Source: Limisphaerales bacterium (lineage in GTDB: Bacteria > Verrucomicrobiota > Verrucomicrobiia > Limisphaerales > SXTU01). Taken from it: a stretch of DNA of 53,429 bases. Shown piece by piece: positions 35,635-43,477 of the stretch. The notes beneath the pieces are model-generated. The model saw only the letters and a program-made list of their open reading frames with translations. It was not told the DNA's origin and searched no databases. Made by a program: the position numbers and the translations under genes. How positions within the stretch are numbered: position 1 is the first letter of the stretch; every line of letters starts with the position of its first letter. The stretch is from NCBI GenBank assembly GCA_009773355.1, contig WRPG01000034.1:1-53429 (forward strand), given 5' to 3'.

Positions 35635-36770
35635 TTTTCAAACTTGCTGATCGGCTGAAGGTGCATCATCGCCACAGCGGCACGATGCGCGGCGGCGCTG
35701 TTGGGGAACAGCTCCTGGATGCGCTTCAGCGTCGCGCGGCCGGCCTCCACGTCGTTGAACAGCTTCACCTGCCAGTCCGCCTTCTGGTGCAGCCAGCGCA
35801 CGACCTCCGCCTTGGGCTGGCCGGGCGTGGTGATGAGGATCTCCAGCTCCTGCAGGCCGCGCTCGAAGAACTCGAACTGCTCCACGTAGAGCCGCGCCAG
35901 CTCCTCGCGGGCCACCCAGTCGTTCGCGCTTCTGGCGAGCCGGTCGCGCAGGCGGCGCTCCTCGGCGTTGATGTCCGGCTTGTCCGGCGCGACGTGCTTT
36001 CGCCGCTTCAAGCCCAGCTTGCGCTCGAACTCCGGGATGGCGATGGGCTGGCGGTTGTCCTCGCGCGCGAGCATTTCCGGCGTGGCGAAGTTCGCCAGGC
36101 GTTGCTGCGCGTGGAGCGCGGCGTCCGTGCCGGCGAGCAGCGTGGTGATGCGCTCGACGCACTGGCGCGCGGCCTCGGCGTCCCGGGCGAACTTGAGGTG
36201 CCAGTCGGCCGCAGTGTTGAGCGCGCAGGCGATCTGCCCGATGGCGAGGTTCTTCAACCGCAGGGTGTCCTCGATGACTTCCAGCGCGCCGGGCAAATCC
36301 TCCGAGTGCTCGGCCAGCAGCGCCGCGAGCCGCATCCGCCCGTCGAAGTCGTTGGGAAACTTTTCCAGCTCGGCGCGGACGGCGGCGATGGCTGCGGGGA
36401 AGTCGCCGGCCATGCGCTTGGCCTCGACGTGGGCATAGTGGGGCTTGGGGTCTGGAGGCGTGGTGTTGTCAAAGAAGAGGTTGCCCAGCGGCGCAACCAG
36501 ATAGTCCGTCAGCTCATGTCGCCAGATGATCCCCAGCACGAGGAAGCATCCCGCCGCGAGCGGCACGCCGATGAACGCGCCAGCCTCGCCGCCAGTCCGC
36601 ACAAAAGGCACAATGGCGAAGGCGAAGAATCCAAGCACGACAGCGCTGTAGATCACGCGCGCAAAGAACCGGCCCAACGGCTGTTCCGTGCGAGTCAGAT
36701 GGTGCCAGACCAGATAACCCACTCCGGCCAGACCGATGGTCCATTCCAACACTCTGAGGAGCACGTCCAT
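35616..36770 (-). CDS. Membrane-anchored TPR protein
   Basis: 384 residues, ATG at 36770. Three predicted transmembrane segments in the first 90 residues (LEWTIGLAGVGYLVW, FFARVIYSAVVLGFFAFAIV, FIGVPLAAGCFLVLGIIW), then a soluble domain of TPR-like helices (KRMAGDFPAAIAAVRAELEK, WVAREELARLYVEQFEFFER, AEVVRWLHQKADWQVKLFND). Probably a scaffold for protein interactions on the cytoplasmic or periplasmic face. Convergent with the lipoprotein gene; its 3' end overlaps that gene's terminator. Confidence 0.8.
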   Translation of the reverse strand: MDVLLRVLEWTIGLAGVGYLVWHHLTRTEQPLGRFFARVIYSAVVLGFFAFAIVPFVRTGGEAGAFIGVPLAAGCFLVLGIIWRHELTDYLVAPLGNLFFDNTTPPDPKPHYAHVEAKRMAGDFPAAIAAVRAELEKFPNDFDGRMRLAALLAEHSEDLPGALEVIEDTLRLKNLAIGQIACALNTAADWHLKFARDAEAARQCVERITTLLAGTDAALHAQQRLANFATPEMLAREDNRQPIAIPEFERKLGLKRRKHVAPDKPDINAEERRLRDRLARSANDWVAREELARLYVEQFEFFERGLQELEILITTPGQPKAEVVRWLHQKADWQVKLFNDVEAGRATLKRIQELFPNSAAAHRAAVAMMHLQPISKFEKKKAEE

Positions 36771-36860
36771 CGTGGGAGCAGTGCGCGAGTGTGCGCCCGC
36801 CCGGCGGGAGAAGTCAAAGCAGGGATTGCCGGGCTGCGGGCGTGTGCTACGCTGCGCGTC

Positions 36861-37781
36861 ATGCTCCGCCTCAAATCCTCCCTCCGCCCTTGGGCGGGCC
36901 TGCTGGCCGCCGTCATCTCAGCGACCGCATCCGCCGCGCCTGCGCTTCAACTCACCCTGCAAAAGCGCGTCGAGGCCCGGCCCGCCGGCGGTGAGTTCCG
37001 CGTCACGACCACCGCCGAGGCGTGGAACCCGAAGCAGACCGCCATCATTGTCTGCGACATGTGGGACTTGCACCATTGCAAGAACGCCGTCCTCCGCGAG
37101 CGCGAGATGGCCCCGCGCATGAACGATTTGCTGGAGAAGGCCCGCGCGCAGGGCGTCTTCATCATCCACGCGCCGAGCAGTTGCATGAAGTATTACGAGG
37201 GCCACCCGGCGCGCGAGCGGGCCAAGGCCGCGACCAAGGCCGCGATGCTGCCCGCCGACATCGCCTCGTGGTGCCGCTCGATTCCCGCCGAGGAGCAGGG
37301 CAAGTATCCCATTGACCAGACCGACGGCGGCGAGGACGACAACCCGGTGGAGCACGCGGCGTGGGCCGAAGAGTTGAAGGCGAAGGGCCTCAACCCGCGC
37401 GCCCCGTGGACGCGGCAGATTGACGTGCTCAAGATTTACGACCACGACGCCATCAGCGACTCCGGCGTCGAGGTGTGGAATCTCCTGGAGCAGCGCGGCA
37501 TCGCCAACGTCATCCTCGTGGGCGTCCATGTGAACATGTGCGTGGCGGGCCGGCCCTTCGGCCTGCGGCAGATGGCGAAGAACGGCAAGCGCGCCGTCCT
37601 CATGCGCGACATGACGGACTCGATGTATAACCCCGCGCGCTGGCCGTTCGTGGACCACTTCCGCGGCACGGAGCTGTTCATCGAGCACCTGGAGAAATAC
37701 GTCTGCCCGACCATCACGTCGGACCAGATCCTGGGCGGCAAGCCGTTCACCTTCAGCCGCGCGCCGCAGCGGAAAGGATAG
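36861..37781 (+). CDS. Secreted isochorismatase-family (nicotinamidase-like) hydrolase
   Basis: 306 residues, ATG at 36861. Signal peptide MLRLKSSLRPWAGLLAAVIS, then ATASAAPA. The cysteine-hydrolase fold has the catalytic Asp in IIVCDMWDLHHC and the catalytic Cys in VGVHVNMCVAGRP. Additional His residues in the first motif may bind metal. Longer than cytosolic nicotinamidases, with insertions around 95-170. Exported, so it likely acts on an extracellular amide or related substrate rather than NAD salvage. The start is chosen for the signal peptide; a much longer upstream frame is not coding. Confidence 0.8.
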   Translation: MLRLKSSLRPWAGLLAAVISATASAAPALQLTLQKRVEARPAGGEFRVTTTAEAWNPKQTAIIVCDMWDLHHCKNAVLREREMAPRMNDLLEKARAQGVFIIHAPSSCMKYYEGHPARERAKAATKAAMLPADIASWCRSIPAEEQGKYPIDQTDGGEDDNPVEHAAWAEELKAKGLNPRAPWTRQIDVLKIYDHDAISDSGVEVWNLLEQRGIANVILVGVHVNMCVAGRPFGLRQMAKNGKRAVLMRDMTDSMYNPARWPFVDHFRGTELFIEHLEKYVCPTITSDQILGGKPFTFSRAPQRKG

Positions 37782-37918
37782 CTTCAGCGGCGAAACGGCT
37801 GCCCATGGTCAGCGCGGCCCGAAAGAGTTCCAACCTCGCAGGCGTTCGTATCTGCCGAAAGCGAAGGTGCAGGCTGTGGAACCCGTAGGCTGCACTGAAG
37901 TTAGACCAAAGCGCACTT

Positions 37919-38197
37919 ATGACCGAATCCGACAAATCTTGGTGGAAAGAGACTCGGGCGAAAGGCCGCACATGGTTTGTTCTCCGACATGGGATACTTC
38001 CGTGCTCGGTTCGGCTGGCCATCGCCTTCCTTCTGATTTCTCCTGCCTTGCTACTTCTGACCGGTGCGTTTCCCGACATCACAGCGCTGCTCGTCGGGTC
38101 TCTGACCCTTTCGGTCCCGCTGGGTGCCATTGTTGGAGTGCAGCTTTGGAGGCAGCATGAGCGAGACTATGCGTGTCGCGACGATCGTGAGGTTTGA
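37919..38197 (+). CDS. Small two-TM membrane protein, unknown
   Basis: 92 residues, ATG at 37919. Two hydrophobic segments (LAIAFLLISPALLLLTGAF and ALLVGSLTLSVPLGAIVGVQ) flanked by basic and Trp-rich ends. No family recognised. It lies between the hydrolase and peptidase genes, about 140 bp after the former. Confidence 0.55.
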   Translation: MTESDKSWWKETRAKGRTWFVLRHGILPCSVRLAIAFLLISPALLLLTGAFPDITALLVGSLTLSVPLGAIVGVQLWRQHERDYACRDDREV

Positions 38198-38279
38198 CGG
38201 GACCTTTAACGCCCTCAGGCTTTCTCCTTCTCTGCATTTGCCCCTTCTCCGCCCTCCGGCTACCTTCCGCGCCCTGACT

Positions 38280-40868
38280 ATGGCTGTTGCCCGCGCATCT
38301 CATCGCTCCACGAGTTCCTCCGCCTCCTTGCCCGCCATCCCGCCCGGCACCACCGTCACCACGCTCGACAACGGCTTGACCGTCATCCTGCGCGAGGACC
38401 GTTCCGCGCCCGTCGTCTCCGCGCAGGCGTGGGCGCAGACCGGCAGTGTCCACGAGGGCCGCTGGCTTGGCGCGGGCTTGAGCCATGTGCTCGAGCACAT
38501 GCTCTTCAAGGGCACGGCCACGCGGCCGCCGGGGCAGATTGACCGCGAGGTGCAGGACGTCGGCGGCTACATGAACGCCTACACCAGCTTCGACCGCACG
38601 GTGTATCACATTGACGCCCCGAACACCGGCGCGCGCGTCGCCGTGGACGTGCTCTGCGACATCATGCAGCACGCGACGCTGCCCGAGGACGAGCTGGTGA
38701 AGGAGCTGGATGTCATCCGCCGCGAGATGGACATGGGCCACGACGACCCCGGCCGCCGCGCGGGCCGCCGGCTGTTCGAGACCGCCTACACGCGCAGCCC
38801 GTATCGCTTCACCGTGATCGGCTACCGCGACATCTTCGACACGCTCAAGCGCGAGGACATCGTCGGCTACTACCGCGAGCGCTACGCGCCGAACAACGTC
38901 TTCTTCCTCGTCGTGGGCGACATCGTGGCCGCCGACGTGCTCGCGCAAATCAAGGCAGCCTGGGCCAGGACGCCTTCCCGCGCGCTCCCGCCGATGGTGC
39001 TGCCCGAGGAACCCACGCAAGCCGCCGCGCGCGAAGTCATCGAGGAAGCGCCCATCGAGCTGGGCCACTTTCACTTCTCCTGGCACATCCCCGACGTGCG
39101 CCACGCGGACATTCCCGCGCTCGACGTGCTCGCCACGTTGCTTGGCAATGGCCGCAGCTCGCGCCTCTTCCAAAGCGTCCGCGAGAAGCAGGCCCTCGCC
39201 CACTCCGCCGACGCGTGGACTTACAATCCGGGTTTGCCCGGCCTCTTCGGCATGAGCGGCGTGGTGGACGCGGACAAGTTCACCGCCGCCTGCGACGCGA
39301 TGCTCGCCGAGGTCGAGCGCATGAAGGCGAAGCCCGTGTCGAAGGCCGAACTGTCCAAAGCCGTGAAGCAGTTCACCGCCGGCACGCTCGCCACGCGCAA
39401 GACGATGGCCGGCCAGGCGCAGGACCTCGGCGGCAACTGGCTTGCCGCGAGCGACCTGAACTTCTCCCAGCGCTTCCTCGATGCCGTCCGCCGCCTCACG
39501 CCCGCCGACTTGCAGCGCGTCGCCCGCCAGTATCTCACGCCGGAGAACCGCACGCTCTACGCGCTGCTGCCCGAGGGTGCCGTGCCGAAGACCACCGCGA
39601 GCGTCGAGGTGAGCAGCCGCAGCGACATCCAGATGTTCACGCTCCCCAACGGCCTGCGCCTGCTCGTGAAGGAAGACCATCGCCTGCCGTTCGCCTATTT
39701 CCGCGCCGGCCTGCGCGGCGGCGTGCTGGCCGAGACGGCGGCCAACTGCGGCGCAAGCTCGATGCTCGCCAAGCTGATGATGAAGGGCACCAAGACGCGC
39801 ACCGCCGAGCAGCTCGCGACGGAAATCGAGAGCGTCGGCGGCAGCCTCGACACCTACAGCGGCAACAACAGCCTCGGCGTCACGGCCGACGTGCTGTGCG
39901 AGGACTTCGCGCTCGGCCTCGCGCTCACCACCGACGTGCTGCTGCGCCCGGCCTTCCCGAAGGCCGAGCTGGAGCGCGAGCGTGAAATCCAGCTCGGCAA
40001 CCTCCGCCACCAGCGCGACGAGCTGCTGCAAAGCTGCTTCAAGCTGATGAAGCGCACCTTGTTTGGCGATGCTGGCTACGGCCTGGATTCCCTCGGCACG
40101 GAAGCGACGGTGAAAGGCTTCCAAGTCGCCGACTTCGTCGCGCTGCACCGGCGGCTCGTGACGCCGGACAACTGCGTCCTCGCCATCTACGGCGCGGTCG
40201 AGACGAAGCGAGTCGCCGCCGAGGTGAAGCGCGCCTTCGCTCAGTGGAAGCCAGCCAAATCCGCCGCGTCCGGCGCAAACAACGCCAAACGCCAAACGCC
40301 AAACGCCAAACGCCCGCTTCGCGCCAGTGACACGCGCGACAAGAAGCAGGCCGTCCTCGCCATCGGCTTCCCCGGCACGACGATGCAGCACGAGGACCAC
40401 TACGCGCTCGACCTCATCCAGGAGGCGTGCAGCGACATGGGTTCGCGGCTCTTCGTTCGGATCCGGGAGAAGCTCGGCCTGGCCTACTACGTGGGCGCGC
40501 AGCACATGGCGGGACTCGTCCCGGGCTACTTCGCCTTCTACTGCGGCACCGCGCCGGAGAAAGCGGCGCTCGTGGAGAAGGAACTGTTGGCCGAAGCCGA
40601 GTTGCTCCGCACCGACGGCTTGACCGAGGAAGAACTCAAACGCGCGAAGGCCAAAATCGTCGGCCAGAAGAAAATCTCCCGGCAGGACCTCGGCGGCCAG
40701 GCGATGCTCCACGCGCTCGACGAACTCTACGGCCTCGGCTACGCGCACCATGTGGCGGATGACGCGCATTACGAAGCCGTGACGCTTGCCGAGGTGAAGG
40801 CCGTCGCCGCCCGCTACTTCCTTTCCAAGGCCAGCGCGGTGGCGGTGATCAGCGGGCCGGTGGCGTAG
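38280..40868 (+). CDS. Tandem M16 zinc peptidase
   Basis: 862 residues from ATG at 38280, chosen because the fold starts soon after (TTVTTLDNGLTVILRED). The first M16 half has the zinc motif H69-x2-E72-H73 (HVLEHMLFKGT) and the distal Glu near E149 (VIRREM). The second half (FTLPNGLRLLVKEDHRLPFA onward) lacks HxxEH and is the inactive partner, as in fused pitrilysin-like enzymes. No convincing signal peptide is seen. A heptad repeat (40,281-40,315) encodes a linker NNAKRQTPNAKRP at about residues 668-680. Degrades peptides or misfolded proteins. Confidence 0.9.
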   Translation: MAVARASHRSTSSSASLPAIPPGTTVTTLDNGLTVILREDRSAPVVSAQAWAQTGSVHEGRWLGAGLSHVLEHMLFKGTATRPPGQIDREVQDVGGYMNAYTSFDRTVYHIDAPNTGARVAVDVLCDIMQHATLPEDELVKELDVIRREMDMGHDDPGRRAGRRLFETAYTRSPYRFTVIGYRDIFDTLKREDIVGYYRERYAPNNVFFLVVGDIVAADVLAQIKAAWARTPSRALPPMVLPEEPTQAAAREVIEEAPIELGHFHFSWHIPDVRHADIPALDVLATLLGNGRSSRLFQSVREKQALAHSADAWTYNPGLPGLFGMSGVVDADKFTAACDAMLAEVERMKAKPVSKAELSKAVKQFTAGTLATRKTMAGQAQDLGGNWLAASDLNFSQRFLDAVRRLTPADLQRVARQYLTPENRTLYALLPEGAVPKTTASVEVSSRSDIQMFTLPNGLRLLVKEDHRLPFAYFRAGLRGGVLAETAANCGASSMLAKLMMKGTKTRTAEQLATEIESVGGSLDTYSGNNSLGVTADVLCEDFALGLALTTDVLLRPAFPKAELEREREIQLGNLRHQRDELLQSCFKLMKRTLFGDAGYGLDSLGTEATVKGFQVADFVALHRRLVTPDNCVLAIYGAVETKRVAAEVKRAFAQWKPAKSAASGANNAKRQTPNAKRPLRASDTRDKKQAVLAIGFPGTTMQHEDHYALDLIQEACSDMGSRLFVRIREKLGLAYYVGAQHMAGLVPGYFAFYCGTAPEKAALVEKELLAEAELLRTDGLTEEELKRAKAKIVGQKKISRQDLGGQAMLHALDELYGLGYAHHVADDAHYEAVTLAEVKAVAARYFLSKASAVAVISGPVA
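40281..40315 (+). repeat. AACGCCA heptad repeat inside M16 peptidase gene
   Basis: Four perfect AACGCCA units plus AACGCCC, all in phase. Because 21 bp is three units, the repeat reads as a 7-residue period peptide and keeps the frame. Confidence 0.95.
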
Positions 40869-40902
40869 GTTCAGGCAGGCCGGGCCGGGGCCGGTGGACG
40901 GA

Positions 40903-41748
40903 TCACCGGTCCAGCCAGCCGCGAAGCTGCGCGCTGGTGAAAAGGACGGCCGGGTAGGTGGCCAGAAAGGCCCAAATGAAGAGGGCCATGCCGAAGAACT
41001 GGCCGATGCCCAGATGCATCAGGAAGGTGCCGCCCACGAACACCGCCGCCACCGGCCCGCCGCCCACCAGCGCCAGCGGGAAGCCCACCTCCAACGCCAG
41101 CACGCCCCAGGTGCCCGCCCGGTTCAGCCCAGGATGCGCCCACAGCCAGTCCCCCAGCCGCGTGTCCGTCATGAACTTCTGCCGCAGCAACAGGGCCAGG
41201 GCGGTGCCCTGCCGCCACTCGGCCGAGTTACGCCACTTGAGCACGCCGCTGACACAGTAGGCCAGCGCGCATTGCGCGGCCAGGAACCACAGCGTCGCGC
41301 GCGCGACCGGCTCGCTGTCCGGCGTCAGTTCGCGGAGCGTCAGCGCGCCGAGCACCAGCAGCCGCATCCGGTCCCCGCCCATCACGCCCACGCCGAACTG
41401 CCGCAGGTTGGTCAGGCCCGCCGCCACGGTGGCGAGGAACAACGCCGCCGGCCGGGCCGCCGCGTGCGCGGGCAGGCAGAGGAGCGTCAGCCCCGCCAGC
41501 AGGCGGATCACCTGCATCACCGTGAAACCACGCGCTTGGAACACCCAGCCCAGCAGGCGCGCCACCGGCCCGTCTCCCCGCAGCCGCGAGCGCTGGCGCA
41601 CTAGCGGCCAGCCGAGGATGGCGTCATCGGCAAAGACGCGCCGCGCGGCAAGCCATTCGGCGGCGGAGACGGCCACGCTCACGCCCGCCAGCCGCGTGGT
41701 GAGTTCCACGCAGGCCCACGGGTCGTGCAGCCAGGCGCAGTCGGTCAT
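40903..41748 (-). CDS. HTTM-type multi-pass membrane protein
   Basis: 281 residues, ATG at 41748 overlapping the upstream stop. About seven hydrophobic segments, including VIRLLAGLTLLCLPAHA, ATLWFLAAQCALAYCVSGVL and FFGMALFIWAFLATYPAVLF, with KWRNSAEWRQGTALALLLRQ between them. This pattern (WR-x-G-T-A after a helix, G-x-H-L-G-I-G later) matches HTTM domains related to vitamin K-dependent carboxylase membrane parts. Last gene of the leftward operon; enzymatic activity unknown. Confidence 0.7.
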   Translation of the reverse strand: MTDCAWLHDPWACVELTTRLAGVSVAVSAAEWLAARRVFADDAILGWPLVRQRSRLRGDGPVARLLGWVFQARGFTVMQVIRLLAGLTLLCLPAHAAARPAALFLATVAAGLTNLRQFGVGVMGGDRMRLLVLGALTLRELTPDSEPVARATLWFLAAQCALAYCVSGVLKWRNSAEWRQGTALALLLRQKFMTDTRLGDWLWAHPGLNRAGTWGVLALEVGFPLALVGGGPVAAVFVGGTFLMHLGIGQFFGMALFIWAFLATYPAVLFTSAQLRGWLDR

Positions 41749-42284
41749 GCGACGCCTTTCGCCTGCGGCAGGGGCAGGAACTCCGACGCATACACGCGCT
41801 CCTCCGGCGAGCCGGGAGCGAGGGCCTGCTGGCGCACCTCGAACTGCCGCGCCGCCGTGCCCGCCGGCTGCGGCTCGTTCGCGACGCGCAGCCACACGCC
41901 CTGCCAGCCCACGGTCTGGACGAGCCGCGCCGGCGGCGGCGGGTCCGCGCGGCGCACCGCGTCGCACAGGAACTCGATCAGGGAAGCGACGGCGTCCGGC
42001 GCGAAGAGTTCCGGGTTGAAGAGCGCGTGGCCCGGGAGGTTGCAGCAGCGGAGCGGGATTTCGCGCCACTCGCCGGCCTGCCGCGCCCCGTCGCGGTCGC
42101 GGTAGTAAAGACGGAGCGCGCGGGGAACCTCGGGATAGAGATGCCAGCTCGGCACCACGCGAAAGACATCCCAGCGCGCCATCACCGGCATGAGCCGCCG
42201 GAGCAACAACTGATAAACCACCGTGACGGCGAACCACGCCCCCAGCAAAACCATCACGAGCCATTCCATGCCGGTCAGCTTCAT
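41745..42284 (-). CDS. One-TM protein partnered with HTTM protein, unknown
   Basis: 179 residues, ATG at 42284 (overlapping the preceding stop). An N-terminal TM helix (MEWLVMVLLGAWFAVTVVYQ) is followed by a soluble domain (VPSWHLYPEVPRALRLYYRD, REIPLRCCNLPGHALFNPEL, VWLRVANEPQ) with a CC pair. Coupled by overlaps to both neighbours, so it probably forms a complex with the HTTM protein. Confidence 0.6.
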   Translation of the reverse strand: MKLTGMEWLVMVLLGAWFAVTVVYQLLLRRLMPVMARWDVFRVVPSWHLYPEVPRALRLYYRDRDGARQAGEWREIPLRCCNLPGHALFNPELFAPDAVASLIEFLCDAVRRADPPPPARLVQTVGWQGVWLRVANEPQPAGTAARQFEVRQQALAPGSPEERVYASEFLPLPQAKGVA

Positions 42285-43477
42285 GTTTTTGAGCTGAACC
42301 GCCGCCGCAGCCACAAACACGGGGCGGCCAGGTAGTAGAGGGCGAACCAGCGGTCGGGCAGCCGGAGCATCTTCCAGTTCGAGGGCGACATGAGGCGGGG
42401 CCGGAGCACCGCCGCCCGGCCCGGCCAGCTCTGGCGCAGCCGCAGTTGATAGCGCGTCTCGCGGAGAAGTTCCGCCAGCCCGCCGCGCGGTTCAGCGGCC
42501 TGCATCCGCCGCAGCGCCTCCTGCGTGAGCCGGTTCACGCGGGCCTGCTGGCCGGCGGGCACGCGCAGTGCCTCCGGCAGCGGGAGGCCCAGCAGCCGTT
42601 CCACCAACTGACCGCCCTGCCAGAGGCTCGTTTCAACCTGTCGGGTCCGCGCCAGTTGCATCACGGAATGCCAGTTCACGTCGTCACGCATCAGCAGCAG
42701 CGCCACGTCCACCAGCCAGAACAGGCGGAACCAGCCGTGGCCGGCGCCATGCACGAAGAGATAGACGCACTCCGTCTCCGCCGGCAGCCGGGCGATTTCC
42801 ACGCCGCCCAGTGCGTCCCGCGCGCCTGCGGCCAGCCATTCGTCAAAGGCCGCGTCCCCCAGTCCCTCCAGCCGCCATTCGACTTCGAGGCGGATTTGCG
42901 CCGCGTCGTTGAAATACTCGAACTCGTGCTTGAGCCGCTGGTATTCGCGCCATTGCCGCGGGGTCAGCTCGAAGTCCGGCTGCGACCGCCGGCAGCCGGC
43001 CGCGCGCAACGCGGCATCCGCGTCGGCCAGCCGCTCCGGTGCGATGAGCAGGTCCAGATCGCCCGCGTGGCGGGCTCCCACGTCCGCGTGGAGCCAGCGC
43101 GCCAGCAACGGGCCTTTCACGCTGAGAAACGGGATGCCCGCGCCGCCGAACCGCTTGGCGATGCGCGCCAGCTCCGCCGACCGCTCCAGCGCGCGCCGGG
43201 CCGTGCTCCGGGCTGCCTCCTGAAGTTGATCCTGCACGAGGGACGGCAGCGCCTCACGCGCGTCACTGGCCAGCCGGTGTTGCAGCAACGCACCCACCCG
43301 GTGCCGCGTGACGGTCGTGCCGAACGCGGCGGGATCCAGCCCGGCGGGCCAGCGGAAATCATCCTTCCCCGCCCGGCCCAGCGCCACGCGCAGCAACTGG
43401 ACGAGCGCGGAAAACTCCGACGGCCAGGCGTTGTCGCTCACGGCCGGCTCCACGGGAGAGGCGGGGGCGGCGGTCAT
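42281..43477 (-). CDS. Nucleotidyltransferase-fold protein (NTP_transf_5-like)
   Basis: 398 residues, ATG at 43477. The core AGIPFLSVKGPLLARWLHAD, then ARHAGDLDLLI contains the polymerase-beta-type DxD (GDLDLL). The rest (ETECVYLFVHGAGHGWFRLF, WLVDVALLLMRDD) is the helical part of the NTP_transf_5 family, often found in exopolysaccharide and RiPP loci. Substrate unknown. Overlaps the ABC transporter gene by 4 bp. Confidence 0.8.
   Translation of the reverse strand: MTAAPASPVEPAVSDNAWPSEFSALVQLLRVALGRAGKDDFRWPAGLDPAAFGTTVTRHRVGALLQHRLASDAREALPSLVQDQLQEAARSTARRALERSAELARIAKRFGGAGIPFLSVKGPLLARWLHADVGARHAGDLDLLIAPERLADADAALRAAGCRRSQPDFELTPRQWREYQRLKHEFEYFNDAAQIRLEVEWRLEGLGDAAFDEWLAAGARDALGGVEIARLPAETECVYLFVHGAGHGWFRLFWLVDVALLLMRDDVNWHSVMQLARTRQVETSLWQGGQLVERLLGLPLPEALRVPAGQQARVNRLTQEALRRMQAAEPRGGLAELLRETRYQLRLRQSWPGRAAVLRPRLMSPSNWKMLRLPDRWFALYYLAAPCLWLRRRFSSKT

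Noticed and set aside
35661-36860. Long N-terminal extension of the isochorismatase frame
   Set aside because: The extension lies antisense to the TPR gene and has shadow composition. The ATG at 36,861 opens a proper signal peptide.
38079-40769. About 900-codon frame antisense to the M16 peptidase
   Set aside because: Composition typical of a GC-rich shadow frame; the plus strand has clear HxxEH and tandem M16 structure.
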